Origin: a virus
DNA: 29,106 nt
Reading direction: 5' to 3' (one strand)
IMG/VR virus record: IMGVR_UViG_3300047173_000129
Span: 1 to 29,106 of that record
In this document: one piece after another, positions 22,267 through 28,856 of the stretch
Layout of the letters: the number at the start of each line of letters is the position of its first letter
How positions within the stretch are numbered: position 1 is the first letter of the stretch
Made by a program: the position numbers and the translations under genes
Notes under the pieces: generated by a model
Told to the model about the DNA's origin: nothing
The model's input: the letters and a program-made list of their open reading frames with translations, nothing else
The model's database searches: none

Positions 22267-22313
22267 CCTCATGGGGGTAAATTAGAAAAAATGAGCCTGA
22301 TAGGAATATAGTC

Positions 22314-22559
22314 TTGCGAAACGCGCCCGCCGACGCCCTTTCCATCAAAGACATTCCGCTTTGGCTGACCCGCAAACAGACGGCCAGCTACCTCACCAGC
22401 CGCGGCATCCCCATGTGCGAAGGCACCCTGGCCAACCTGGCCGCCAACAACAATGCTGGTCGGGGTCCGCCTTTTTATGTGACGCGGGGCACGCGCGTGA
22501 CCTATAACCGCGATGAGCTTGCCCTTTGGGCGGCCATGCAATTCGTGAGGGTCGAATGA
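22314..22559 (+). CDS. small excisionase/AlpA-like HTH DNA-binding protein
   Basis: 81 residues. The core WLTRKQTASYLTSRGIPMCEGTLANLA, followed by GPPFYVTRGTRVTYNRDELALWAA, is a MerR-superfamily winged HTH of the HTH_17/excisionase type: recognition helix start TL, wing G-x-x-V-x-Y and a final D-x-x-x-W. The start is TTG 22314, with AGGA about 8 nt upstream. Such proteins serve as excisionases or transcription activators. Here it is the first gene of the divergent plus-strand block, next to a repeat-bearing gap, so control of the island or of the structural operon is a reasonable guess. Confidence 0.75.
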   Translation: MRNAPADALSIKDIPLWLTRKQTASYLTSRGIPMCEGTLANLAANNNAGRGPPFYVTRGTRVTYNRDELALWAAMQFVRVE

Positions 22560-22774
22560 ACAGCGAGCAATGCCTCAAAGCCGCCATGCAGGCCCTTTTG
22601 AGGGGCGACATCGCCGAGCGAGACCGGCTCTGCGATGCGGCCGAAAAAGCCACGCAGCGCGAGGAGATGGAGGAAAAAGCCAGGGCCACCGCAAAAATCT
22701 TGACCGTCGATTTTTATGTCCACGCGGACGGACGGGCGGTGGAGACCAAAAAAATGTATGCCGCGGCGCATTAG
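22556..22774 (+). CDS. hypothetical protein coupled to the HTH gene, 72 aa
   Basis: Starts at ATG 22556, overlapping the stop of the HTH gene by ATGA; an upstream in-frame start at 22526 would lie deep in the HTH gene and is less likely. It begins MNSEQCLKAAMQALLRGD, has a charged helix (RLCDAAEKATQREEMEEKARATAK) and ends in a strand TVDFYVHADG with a GRAVETKK hook. No family is recognised. The tight coupling suggests it acts with the HTH protein. Confidence 0.6.
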   Translation: MNSEQCLKAAMQALLRGDIAERDRLCDAAEKATQREEMEEKARATAKILTVDFYVHADGRAVETKKMYAAAH

Positions 22775-22787
22775 GGAAGATCGAACC

Positions 22788-23036
22788 ATGAGCGCCGTCA
22801 CCACCGAGAGCTACCTCGCTTTGTCCCGTGAAGCCTCCCGCATTGCCGCCGCCTGCGTCATCGAACTCCAAACCATCCCCTACCACCTCACCCGCGGCTT
22901 CGCCGATCAAACCATGTGGCGCCGCAAAGCCGACGAAATCATGGGCGCGGTCGAACTCGCCGCCCAGGTCGCGCAGCAAGGCAACCTCGATTACGCCTAC
23001 GACATCCTGTCGCGCACCCACCTCCCAAAATTGTGA
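22788..23036 (+). CDS. hypothetical small helical protein, 82 aa
   Basis: Starts at ATG 22788, after a GGGAAGA stretch; an open frame upstream to 22716 is in the coding region of the previous gene and is left out. The protein is helical with SYLALSREASRIAAACVIELQ, a QTMWRRKADEIMGAVELAAQ helix and a short LDYAYDIL segment. No family is recognised. It is the last gene before the terminator at 23116. Confidence 0.6.
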   Translation: MSAVTTESYLALSREASRIAAACVIELQTIPYHLTRGFADQTMWRRKADEIMGAVELAAQVAQQGNLDYAYDILSRTHLPKL

Positions 23037-23115
23037 ATTGACGGCCCCGGGCCGCCGTGCGACACCCAACTTGTCCTGCGGGCTTGTCCCCCGCTTCGTC
23101 CTGTCTTGAGAAACA

Positions 23116-23146
23116 CCCTCGGCCTGCCGCCGGGGGTTTTTCTTTT
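23116..23146 (+). terminator. intrinsic terminator of the HTH operon
   Basis: CCCTCGGC and GCCGGGGG form an 8-bp stem (one T:G pair) with loop CTGCC, followed directly by TTTTTCTTTT. This ends the three-gene HTH transcript and separates it from the glycosyltransferase operon. The 80 bases between 23037 and 23115 hold no gene that I can support. Confidence 0.85.
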
Positions 23147-23167
23147 GTGGATAACGTGGCTGTAAGG

Positions 23168-23195
23168 TTGCCGCATCCGCAGGTTGTGTTAAGAT
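23168..23195 (+). promoter_or_regulatory. probable sigma-70-type promoter of the glycosyltransferase operon
   Basis: TTGCCG, a 16-bp spacer and TAAGAT, with a TG one base before the -10 (extended -10). Transcription would begin a few bases after 23200, giving a short leader with AAGGA 7 nt before ATG 23220. Its place right after a terminator and before a new operon supports it. Confidence 0.5.
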
Positions 23196-23219
23196 TTGAA
23201 CCAGGACAAGGACACCGAC

Positions 23220-23921
23220 ATGAGCCCAAACCTCAATAAAAAAGCCAAAATCGAGGCGCAACAACTGCTGGCCGAATTGCTGCCCGCCGCGCGCGCCGAC
23301 GCCATCGCCTTCGCGGCCGATCCAGAATTCAGCTTTGAAATGGTCTCCGGCGTGGGCAAAGCCGCCTTGCCCTACATGCGCGAGGACAATTTCGCCGGCA
23401 TCCACATCTACCGGGCCCCCTTGGGCGGCTTCCATTGCGATCTTGTGCTCAAAAAAGTGCCGCCAGGCGTGGCCAACACCTTCGGCTCGCCCGTTGGCGC
23501 GCCCCTGCCCACCCGCGAGGAAGCCCTTAAATACGCCCTCCAGGTCCTGACCGGCGTGCTGGCCGCCGTCCTTAAACACGCGCCCAACCCAGCCGACACC
23601 CGGCCCGTGTTCGAGTTTTTCGGCTTCGACCTGCCGATTGACGAAACGCTGTTGGCCGCGGCGGAAAAAGTCGGAGACAACATGGCCAAAACGCTGGGCC
23701 GCCCGCTCACGCCCAACGACATCGACGAAATGCTGGCCGACATGGTTGCCGAGCATTTCCCGCGCGGCCTGACGGATGGCTTCATCCCCAACCGCCCTTT
23801 CAAAGAAAAGGCCCAAGTCACCATCTGCATCCACCTCGCCGCCCTCTGCGGCGTGTTCCGCTACCCACCGCTGCCGGACGGCACACCATCCGCCCACAAG
23901 CCGCATGAGACGCGCCAATGA
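23220..23921 (+). CDS. unrecognised 233-aa protein, first gene of the glycosyltransferase operon
   Basis: A soluble protein without signal or membrane segment. The N-terminal 60 residues are helical (KAKIEAQQLLAELLPAARADAIA). A strand-rich centre follows with NFAGIHIYRAPLGGFHCDLVLKKVPPG near residues 57 to 83, then a TREEALKYALQVLTGVLAAVL helix, DTRPVFEFFGFDLPID near 126 and a C-terminal helical part. I know no family for it. ATG 23220 is chosen because AAGGA lies 7 nt upstream; a TTG at 23196 would abut the promoter -10. It overlaps the glycosyltransferase gene (ATGA), so the two are translated together and may share a pathway. Confidence 0.6.
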   Translation: MSPNLNKKAKIEAQQLLAELLPAARADAIAFAADPEFSFEMVSGVGKAALPYMREDNFAGIHIYRAPLGGFHCDLVLKKVPPGVANTFGSPVGAPLPTREEALKYALQVLTGVLAAVLKHAPNPADTRPVFEFFGFDLPIDETLLAAAEKVGDNMAKTLGRPLTPNDIDEMLADMVAEHFPRGLTDGFIPNRPFKEKAQVTICIHLAALCGVFRYPPLPDGTPSAHKPHETRQ

Positions 23922-24619
23922 CCCCCAACATCCCCCGCGCCATCCACCGCATCTGGATCGACCCGAACGATCCCGAACGCCCCTCCGCCCCGCCCCCGGA
24001 CGTGCATGAAAACATCGCCTCCTGGATGGGCGCTTACCCCGACTGGCGCCAGACCACCTGGACCTATGCCGGCCTGCTGCGCATCGCCCAAGCCTATCAC
24101 CGCCCCGATGTCGGCAAAGCCATGACCGCCTGCGCCTTCCCCGCCATGATCGCCGATCTCGGCCGCCTCCTGCTGCTGCACATCTTCGGCGGCGTCTGGG
24201 TGGACCTCAAAGTCGGCCTCCTGGAGCGCCCGCCCGTCTTCGAGGACCCCAACCAAACCCTCATCCTCACCGAACATTGGCCGCAACCCAACCTGCCCAT
24301 TCCCAACGGCCGCATCACCAACTCCGTCATCGCCGCGTGCGGCGGCCACCCCATCATCAAAGCCGCCCTCCTCCGCGCCGCCTACAACGTCAACTCACGC
24401 CTGGACGCCTCCATCTACCACGTGACCGGCGCCACCAACCTCGACGTGGAAACCGCCAAATACCGTTTTCGCAACCCCAGCATCCAAATCCAGATCATCC
24501 CCCACCAACTCGCCTGGGGCACCTACTTCGAAATCCGCGGCGGCTCCTACAACGGCGAGCGCAACCACTGGAGCCTGCGCGAACAGCGCGAGCCAATTTA
24601 CCGGGATATGATGACATGA
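23918..24619 (+). CDS. glycosyltransferase, capsule-synthesis/GT32-like
   Basis: 233 residues. The start IPRAIHRIWID matches the 'IPK-x-IHQIW' strand of nucleotide-sugar-binding GT32-type enzymes. Near residue 79 comes ADLGRLLLLHIFGGVWVDLKV, equal to the conserved 'SD-x-x-R-x-x-x-L-x-x-x-GG-x-x-x-D' block that holds the sugar-nucleotide and metal site. Here Asp96 is present but the second Asp of a D-x-D is Lys98, closer to capsule-type enzymes with D-x-T. A NSVIAACGGHPIIKAAL segment follows, as in the family. It should move a sugar to an unknown acceptor: host surface polysaccharide, a virion protein or modified DNA. The ATGA overlaps on both sides show full coupling. Confidence 0.8.
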   Translation: MTPNIPRAIHRIWIDPNDPERPSAPPPDVHENIASWMGAYPDWRQTTWTYAGLLRIAQAYHRPDVGKAMTACAFPAMIADLGRLLLLHIFGGVWVDLKVGLLERPPVFEDPNQTLILTEHWPQPNLPIPNGRITNSVIAACGGHPIIKAALLRAAYNVNSRLDASIYHVTGATNLDVETAKYRFRNPSIQIQIIPHQLAWGTYFEIRGGSYNGERNHWSLREQREPIYRDMMT

Positions 24620-24885
24620 CCAAAAACGCCCAAATCACCATCTGGTTCAAAAGCAACCCCGAAACCGCCCTCTACGAATGCTGGGTTGGCATCCTGCAAA
24701 AACCCAACAACGCAGGTATGCTTGGCGCCGTCTCAAACTATGCCGTCTCAGACTGCCCCGAGCTACGCGAACAATGGAAAAAAATCATGACCGACATCTT
24801 CATGTTCAACCTGAAACAAATGGACCCCACCTGCCAATACGTCTCAGTCCCCATCGGCTCGCTCGCCAGCGGAGGCAACGCATGA
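24616..24885 (+). CDS. hypothetical protein, 89 aa
   Basis: Starts at ATG 24616 by ATGA overlap with the glycosyltransferase stop; the longer open frame upstream is a shadow of that gene. It reads TKNAQITIWF, then YECWVGILQKPNNAGMLGAVSNYAVSDC and a REQWKKIMTDIFMFNL helix. It looks like a small alpha/beta protein with three Cys. No family is recognised. Confidence 0.55.
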   Translation: MTKNAQITIWFKSNPETALYECWVGILQKPNNAGMLGAVSNYAVSDCPELREQWKKIMTDIFMFNLKQMDPTCQYVSVPIGSLASGGNA

Positions 24886-25142
24886 GCAAGCATGTCATTG
24901 GCGCCGGCTCCCTAACGTTTCGGCGCAACGGCGATATGTGGGAATGCCACACCATCAGCCCAGACGGCGACAAATCACGCCTCATCGGCGCCATCCACAT
25001 GGCCCTTGTGGCCACCGACGACCCGCTCATCCGCGATCAATTCGTGGAACTTATGAAACGCGGCTTCTTGTTCGCCATGCAAAAAGCCGCCGGACTCGAA
25101 GATTTGCGGGCCGAGTTTTCAGAGGAAAGGCCCGTCAACTAA
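24882..25142 (+). CDS. hypothetical protein, last gene of the island, 86 aa
   Basis: Starts at ATG 24882 by ATGA overlap, with a GGAGG site 6 nt upstream. It begins MSKHVIGAGSLTFRRNGDMWECHTISPDGDKSRLIGA, a beta hairpin-like start, then has a helix with FVELMKRGFLFAMQKAAGLEDLRAEF. No family is recognised. It stops 3 bases before the end of the convergent minus-strand gene; I see no terminator in the gap. Confidence 0.6.
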   Translation: MSKHVIGAGSLTFRRNGDMWECHTISPDGDKSRLIGAIHMALVATDDPLIRDQFVELMKRGFLFAMQKAAGLEDLRAEFSEERPVN

Positions 25143-25145
25143 ACC

Positions 25146-25454
25146 TTAAACCGGCTTCTCATCCTCAAAATGCTTCAACACCCGGTTATGCTCAAGAGCC
25201 TCCCGCGTGTTGGCCGCCAATTTCCGATAGGCGTCCGTTTCCTTAGTTGTCATCATCGCATGATAAATTTCCGCGTCCGCCACCTGACTCTGCGCAATGC
25301 GATCCGCCAAAACCACGCGACCACATTCACGCAACGCCTTTTCTGCATATTCCAAAGCAATACGCTTGGAAATCCACAAGCCAGTTACAGCCAACGCAAG
25401 GTCATACTGCGAATCGCTCGCCTGAAAAATAATTTTTTTGCGCGTAAATTTCAT
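25146..25454 (-). CDS. AT-richer hypothetical protein, 102 aa
   Basis: A helical protein starting MKFTRKKIIF, with an ALAVTGLWISKRIALEYAEKALRE helix, a VADAEIYHAMMTTKETDAYRKLAANTREALEHNR helix and an acidic end. ATG 25454 has a GGAG site 8 nt upstream. Its 3-prime half has clearly lower GC (about 43 percent in 25381..25440) than its neighbours, suggesting later arrival. No family is recognised. Confidence 0.6.
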   Translation of the reverse strand: MKFTRKKIIFQASDSQYDLALAVTGLWISKRIALEYAEKALRECGRVVLADRIAQSQVADAEIYHAMMTTKETDAYRKLAANTREALEHNRVLKHFEDEKPV

Positions 25455-25487
25455 GATGCCGCTCCGTTTTTTTTGGAACCTATCAGA

Positions 25488-25709
25488 TCACTTAAACGGC
25501 GTCATCACCCCCACCCGCCCCATCGAAATATTCTTGGCACCCCGCACCTGGCTCTGCGGCAAATCCCAAATCTCACTCGTCTCGGTTATGATCACCTTGT
25601 AAAGCGTGTCCGCCTCCTGCCCATAATCAATCAGCGCAAACGCAAACCCATCGCCCTTCACCGTCCGCACCGGCAACATCGGATCAAGCTGGAGAAGCTG
25701 CTGGCTCAC
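25488..25709 (-). CDS. small portal-linked conserved phage protein, 73 aa
   Basis: A beta-rich protein with LLQLDPMLPVRTVKGDGFAFALIDYGQEADTLYKVIIT, then SEIWDLPQSQVRG and NISMGRVG. The 'LDP, KG-x-G-x-A, IDYG-x-E, E-x-W, P-x-x-x-V-R, N-x-x-x-G-R' order recurs in small proteins next to podovirus portal genes in my memory; no function is known to me. It starts with GTG 25709, overlapping the portal stop by GTGA, so translation is coupled to the portal. Confidence 0.65.
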   Translation of the reverse strand: MSQQLLQLDPMLPVRTVKGDGFAFALIDYGQEADTLYKVIITETSEIWDLPQSQVRGAKNISMGRVGVMTPFK

Positions 25710-27643
25710 GAGCCCGGCAGCCCACCAGCCCCACCCGTCAACGCGCTCAGCGCCGTCCCCCCGCCCGTACTCGTCTGGCTCAGCGTGTGCGCCGCCTGCA
25801 CCGCGGCCATCAAATTCTGCGGCTGCTGCGCCGCCGCCTGCGCCTGACTCCGCGCCTGGTCATGCTCCATCACCTGATCATCGGTAAAGATGCACGAAAT
25901 CGGATAGCTGTTCAGGCTCGCATATTCCCGCATCGCCTTATCCAAATTCAAAATCCGCAACGGATTCGGCAAACCCGCCGCCTGCGCCGCCGACGCGAGC
26001 GCCCCACCCGTGGAGAACACATCCTTCATCGCCACCGACTCCGCCGATTGCTGCGCCAGCCGCATGATCGACGTGAAATTCACCTTCAACGGCACATTCT
26101 TGAGACTGTCCGGCAAGGGATCAATCATCCGCCGCCGAATCAAAATATCCAAAACCCGCTGAATCGCCGGACCCGCGAACTCCGTCTCAAACAGGCTGAT
26201 AAACGGCCCCAAAACCTGCAACCGCTCCAAATCCCGCTTCGTCAACTCCAACTCATTGCGCGGCTGCACACCCTCCATATTCGTGATCGCCATGAAAATA
26301 TCCACAAACAAACAACGCTGGAGCCGCTGACTCACCATCTCAATGTCCGCCGTAATCCCCTGCAACCAAGCCGGATTCGGCTCAAAAAGCGGCCAAAAAC
26401 CCTTTTGCCCGTTCGCCGTCGAGGTGTACGTGATATGCCCCGGAATAATGCTCGCCGGCTCGTTCTTCATCTCCACGCTCGCACCCATCGGCGGGCGCAC
26501 ACCCTTTTCAATAAACTCCGCCTTGCGCCGCGTTTCCAACTGTATCTGCTTGTTATCCCCCAACGCATCCATGCACGGGCTGCGCCCATACGCATCATTG
26601 CTCACCGTGCTCCACCGCGCCGCCATGAACGGAGACGACCGAAACCCACGCGCCGACAAAGGCTGATCGCTCTTATTCCCCCGCAGCCAGTAAATCTCCC
26701 GATAGGTGAACACATCCGGCACCATGCTGCCGCTCTCCTGCGTCCTCCCACCACGCGCCGTTATCTTGAAATTCGGCTCTATCGAATGCGCAACAACCAC
26801 CTCCTGGTCTATGCTGCTGCCCCCATCCATCCACAACCGCTTCACATCATCCGGGCAACACTCCAAGGTGAACATCTCCACCACCTGCGCCACCGTCAAC
26901 GTGAATTCCCGATACAACGTATCGACAGACAAACGACTCCCAATCGCCAAATAATACTCGCCCGCGCACGGCAAATAACACCGGATCACATCCTCAAAAT
27001 CCTCGTAAATAATGACCGGCGCCGTGCCAAACAGCACCACATCCGCAAACGCCTGCGCCATCACATTGTAAAAATTGCTCTGCGCCAGAACCACATAGAG
27101 CTTCTTCTGCGTCGTCTCCAGCCATTGCAGCGCCGCATCATCCGCCGTCATCCAACTCAGCGCAATGTCCAACTGAAACCACGGCCGGCTCGGACTCGTC
27201 AGCCCCGTCCACAAACCCGACGCGCACGTGTTCAACGCCTGCAAGCCCGTCGAATCAATAATCTGATCGTTGATCGGATTGCCCCGCCACGTCCGGTTCG
27301 CAACCGCCAACCACAAATACCGCCGTGGCGAAAAATACTCCGCGAGCTTGGACCAGTACACCCACCAGCTATACCGCCACGTCTTCAACGCATTCAGCCG
27401 GCTCTCACAATGCGCATAGGTCTCCGCCCACCACTTCTTCACCTCCCCCGGCCGCCGGGCCCGCGCCTCCGTCACCGGCTGCCGGCTCAACAGCGTGGAC
27501 GACATCATCTCATACGGCGCCCCCGCCATCCCAGGATCAACACTCCCCCGCGGCTGCCGGTTGCCCGCTCCAGGCACACCACCCGGCCCCGCCGGCGCGT
27601 TCCCACTCCCCGCCCGCGGCCCGTAACTAATCCCGTCAGGCAT
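25706..27643 (-). CDS. portal protein (T7 gp8-like head-tail connector)
   Basis: 645 residues, slightly longer than T7 gp8 (536). After a Gly/Pro-rich start of about 45 residues comes the portal pattern: ESRLNALKTWRYSWWVYWSKLAEYFSPRR, then INDQIIDSTGLQALNTCASGLWTGLTSPSRPWFQL near 120, a FYNVMAQAFADVVLFGTAPVIIYED segment near 185 and VDTLYREFTLTVAQVVEMF. The centre has SARGFRSSPFMAARWSTVSNDAYGRSPCMDALGDNKQIQ. This is the podovirus head-to-tail connector family, which forms a 12-mer ring at the packaging vertex. The last 60 residues are Ala/Gln and Gly-rich. ATG 27643 has only a weak ribosome site and overlaps a 21-codon frame. Confidence 0.92.
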   Translation of the reverse strand: MPDGISYGPRAGSGNAPAGPGGVPGAGNRQPRGSVDPGMAGAPYEMMSSTLLSRQPVTEARARRPGEVKKWWAETYAHCESRLNALKTWRYSWWVYWSKLAEYFSPRRYLWLAVANRTWRGNPINDQIIDSTGLQALNTCASGLWTGLTSPSRPWFQLDIALSWMTADDAALQWLETTQKKLYVVLAQSNFYNVMAQAFADVVLFGTAPVIIYEDFEDVIRCYLPCAGEYYLAIGSRLSVDTLYREFTLTVAQVVEMFTLECCPDDVKRLWMDGGSSIDQEVVVAHSIEPNFKITARGGRTQESGSMVPDVFTYREIYWLRGNKSDQPLSARGFRSSPFMAARWSTVSNDAYGRSPCMDALGDNKQIQLETRRKAEFIEKGVRPPMGASVEMKNEPASIIPGHITYTSTANGQKGFWPLFEPNPAWLQGITADIEMVSQRLQRCLFVDIFMAITNMEGVQPRNELELTKRDLERLQVLGPFISLFETEFAGPAIQRVLDILIRRRMIDPLPDSLKNVPLKVNFTSIMRLAQQSAESVAMKDVFSTGGALASAAQAAGLPNPLRILNLDKAMREYASLNSYPISCIFTDDQVMEHDQARSQAQAAAQQPQNLMAAVQAAHTLSQTSTGGGTALSALTGGAGGLPGS

Positions 27644-27701
27644 CGGCCGTCACCACTTCCGGCACCGCTTCCAACACCGCCGCCAACCGCTCTACGCTCA
27701 T
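27636..27701 (-). CDS. possible 21-codon leader frame before the portal gene
   Basis: An ATG at 27701, 3 bases after the methyltransferase stop, opens a frame of 21 codons (MSVERLAAVLEAVPEVV and four more) that ends 8 bases into the portal gene. The portal start has no good ribosome site of its own, so this frame may hand ribosomes to it. AGGA lies too close (about 1 nt) to its ATG; a GAGG is about 11 nt upstream. Real use is unproven. Confidence 0.3.
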   Translation of the reverse strand: MSVERLAAVLEAVPEVVTADA

Positions 27702-27704
27702 TTC

Positions 27705-28844
27705 CTACCCGCCCTCTTTCAAAATTATCAATTCCGACATGACCGCGTGATGGGTATTTTTCATTGGAACCAAATCAACTTTGAAACCATGCTTTGACGC
27801 CAAAGCCCGAACCTCCGGCGCGTCGTTATAGGTGGCCATTGCGCGTCCTCTAACTGATGCGACGGCGGCAAAAAGTGCCTCGTGATTGACCTCGTTGTGC
27901 TCATAGAGGCGTTTCCCGGCGCTCTTGCGCCCGGCTGTATATGGCGGATCAATAAAGAAAACCGCCGCTTGGTCATCGGCGTGCGCCTTAATGAGATCGA
28001 AAGCGTCCGTCTGGTGAAAGGCAACGCGCTCCCGAAGCGTTCGCAAAAACTCAATCCGGCGGGCCAAGGTTTCGGGATACCAGCGAGAGGTAAGACCGTG
28101 GTCGTTTTCGCCCCGTTTAATCAAACCCGCACCTTTTGCCATGATGCCGCCGCGCTGCATCCGGTTTCTAATTATCGTTTGAAAAGCCGCATCAATCCGG
28201 TCCTTTGGCTCAGATCGCAAAACTGCTTCGACAGATTCGAGGTTGACTTTAAACATCCTTATGCGCCGGCACAAAACCGCCACATCAATGTCGCGCCCAC
28301 CAAAAATCAGGCTCCATACCGCAGAAACACCTTTGTCCAACTCGCCAAGCTCAACGCGGCAACATCGGTTTTCCGCCGCCACAGTCAGGCCGGCCATCGC
28401 GCCACCAGCAAACGGCTCAACAAACACAAATGAATCGCCGGAAAACGACGACAGCCAAGCCCGAAGGCGCGGCATAAGCCACGTCTTGCCGCCAGGATAC
28501 CTAAATGGGCTTAACTGACGCACTTGCGCGACATTTACCACGGGAAATAACGCTTCCGCCGCCGTCACCGGCCCCTCCACATCCAAAAATCCCCATTCAC
28601 TCTGCGGCCGCAACACCTCCTCACAAACCACCCCACACGCCACCCGCAGCCGATCCCGCCGGTCAGCCACAAATCCACCCCCACACGCCACACAAACCCT
28701 CACCACATCATCAACCCCAGACGCCGCCCGATACGCCTCCCGACACGCCGCCGAACAAAACCGCCCCCTGGTCACAACCCCACCACACATGTCGCAGCCC
28801 GCCACAGGCCGCTCCCACGCATCCCCCCGCATCGGCCTGCCCAT
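27705..28844 (-). CDS. adenine-specific DNA methyltransferase (D12/Dam type) fused to two N-terminal zinc modules
   Basis: 379 residues. Residues 17 to 74 hold eight Cys as two units, CX2C-X9-CX3C (17, 20, 30, 34) and CX2C-X15-CX3C (51, 54, 70, 74), likely zinc knuckles. The D12-class catalytic domain begins at 112 with SPFRYPGGK, then FVEPFAGGA (141 to 149, AdoMet site), an IIRNRMQRGG segment and FFIDPPY (catalytic DPPY at 299 to 302). It should methylate adenine N6 in DNA, protecting phage DNA or marking it for packaging. I choose ATG 28844: an AGGAGG site lies 8 nt upstream, inside the previous stop region; GTG 28853 is the alternative. The catalytic part has lower GC and no C-over-G bias, unlike the N-terminal part and its neighbours. 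Confidence 0.88.
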   Translation of the reverse strand: MGRPMRGDAWERPVAGCDMCGGVVTRGRFCSAACREAYRAASGVDDVVRVCVACGGGFVADRRDRLRVACGVVCEEVLRPQSEWGFLDVEGPVTAAEALFPVVNVAQVRQLSPFRYPGGKTWLMPRLRAWLSSFSGDSFVFVEPFAGGAMAGLTVAAENRCCRVELGELDKGVSAVWSLIFGGRDIDVAVLCRRIRMFKVNLESVEAVLRSEPKDRIDAAFQTIIRNRMQRGGIMAKGAGLIKRGENDHGLTSRWYPETLARRIEFLRTLRERVAFHQTDAFDLIKAHADDQAAVFFIDPPYTAGRKSAGKRLYEHNEVNHEALFAAVASVRGRAMATYNDAPEVRALASKHGFKVDLVPMKNTHHAVMSELIILKEGG

Positions 28845-28856
28845 CACACCCACCTC

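Noticed and set aside
22307-22312. TATAGT as a -10 box for the HTH gene
   Set aside because: It overlaps the ribosome site and start codon region (TTG 22314) and has no -35 at the proper distance.
25787-27742. 651-codon plus-strand frame opposite the portal gene
   Set aside because: It is an Arg/Pro/His-rich shadow; the portal motifs are on the minus strand.
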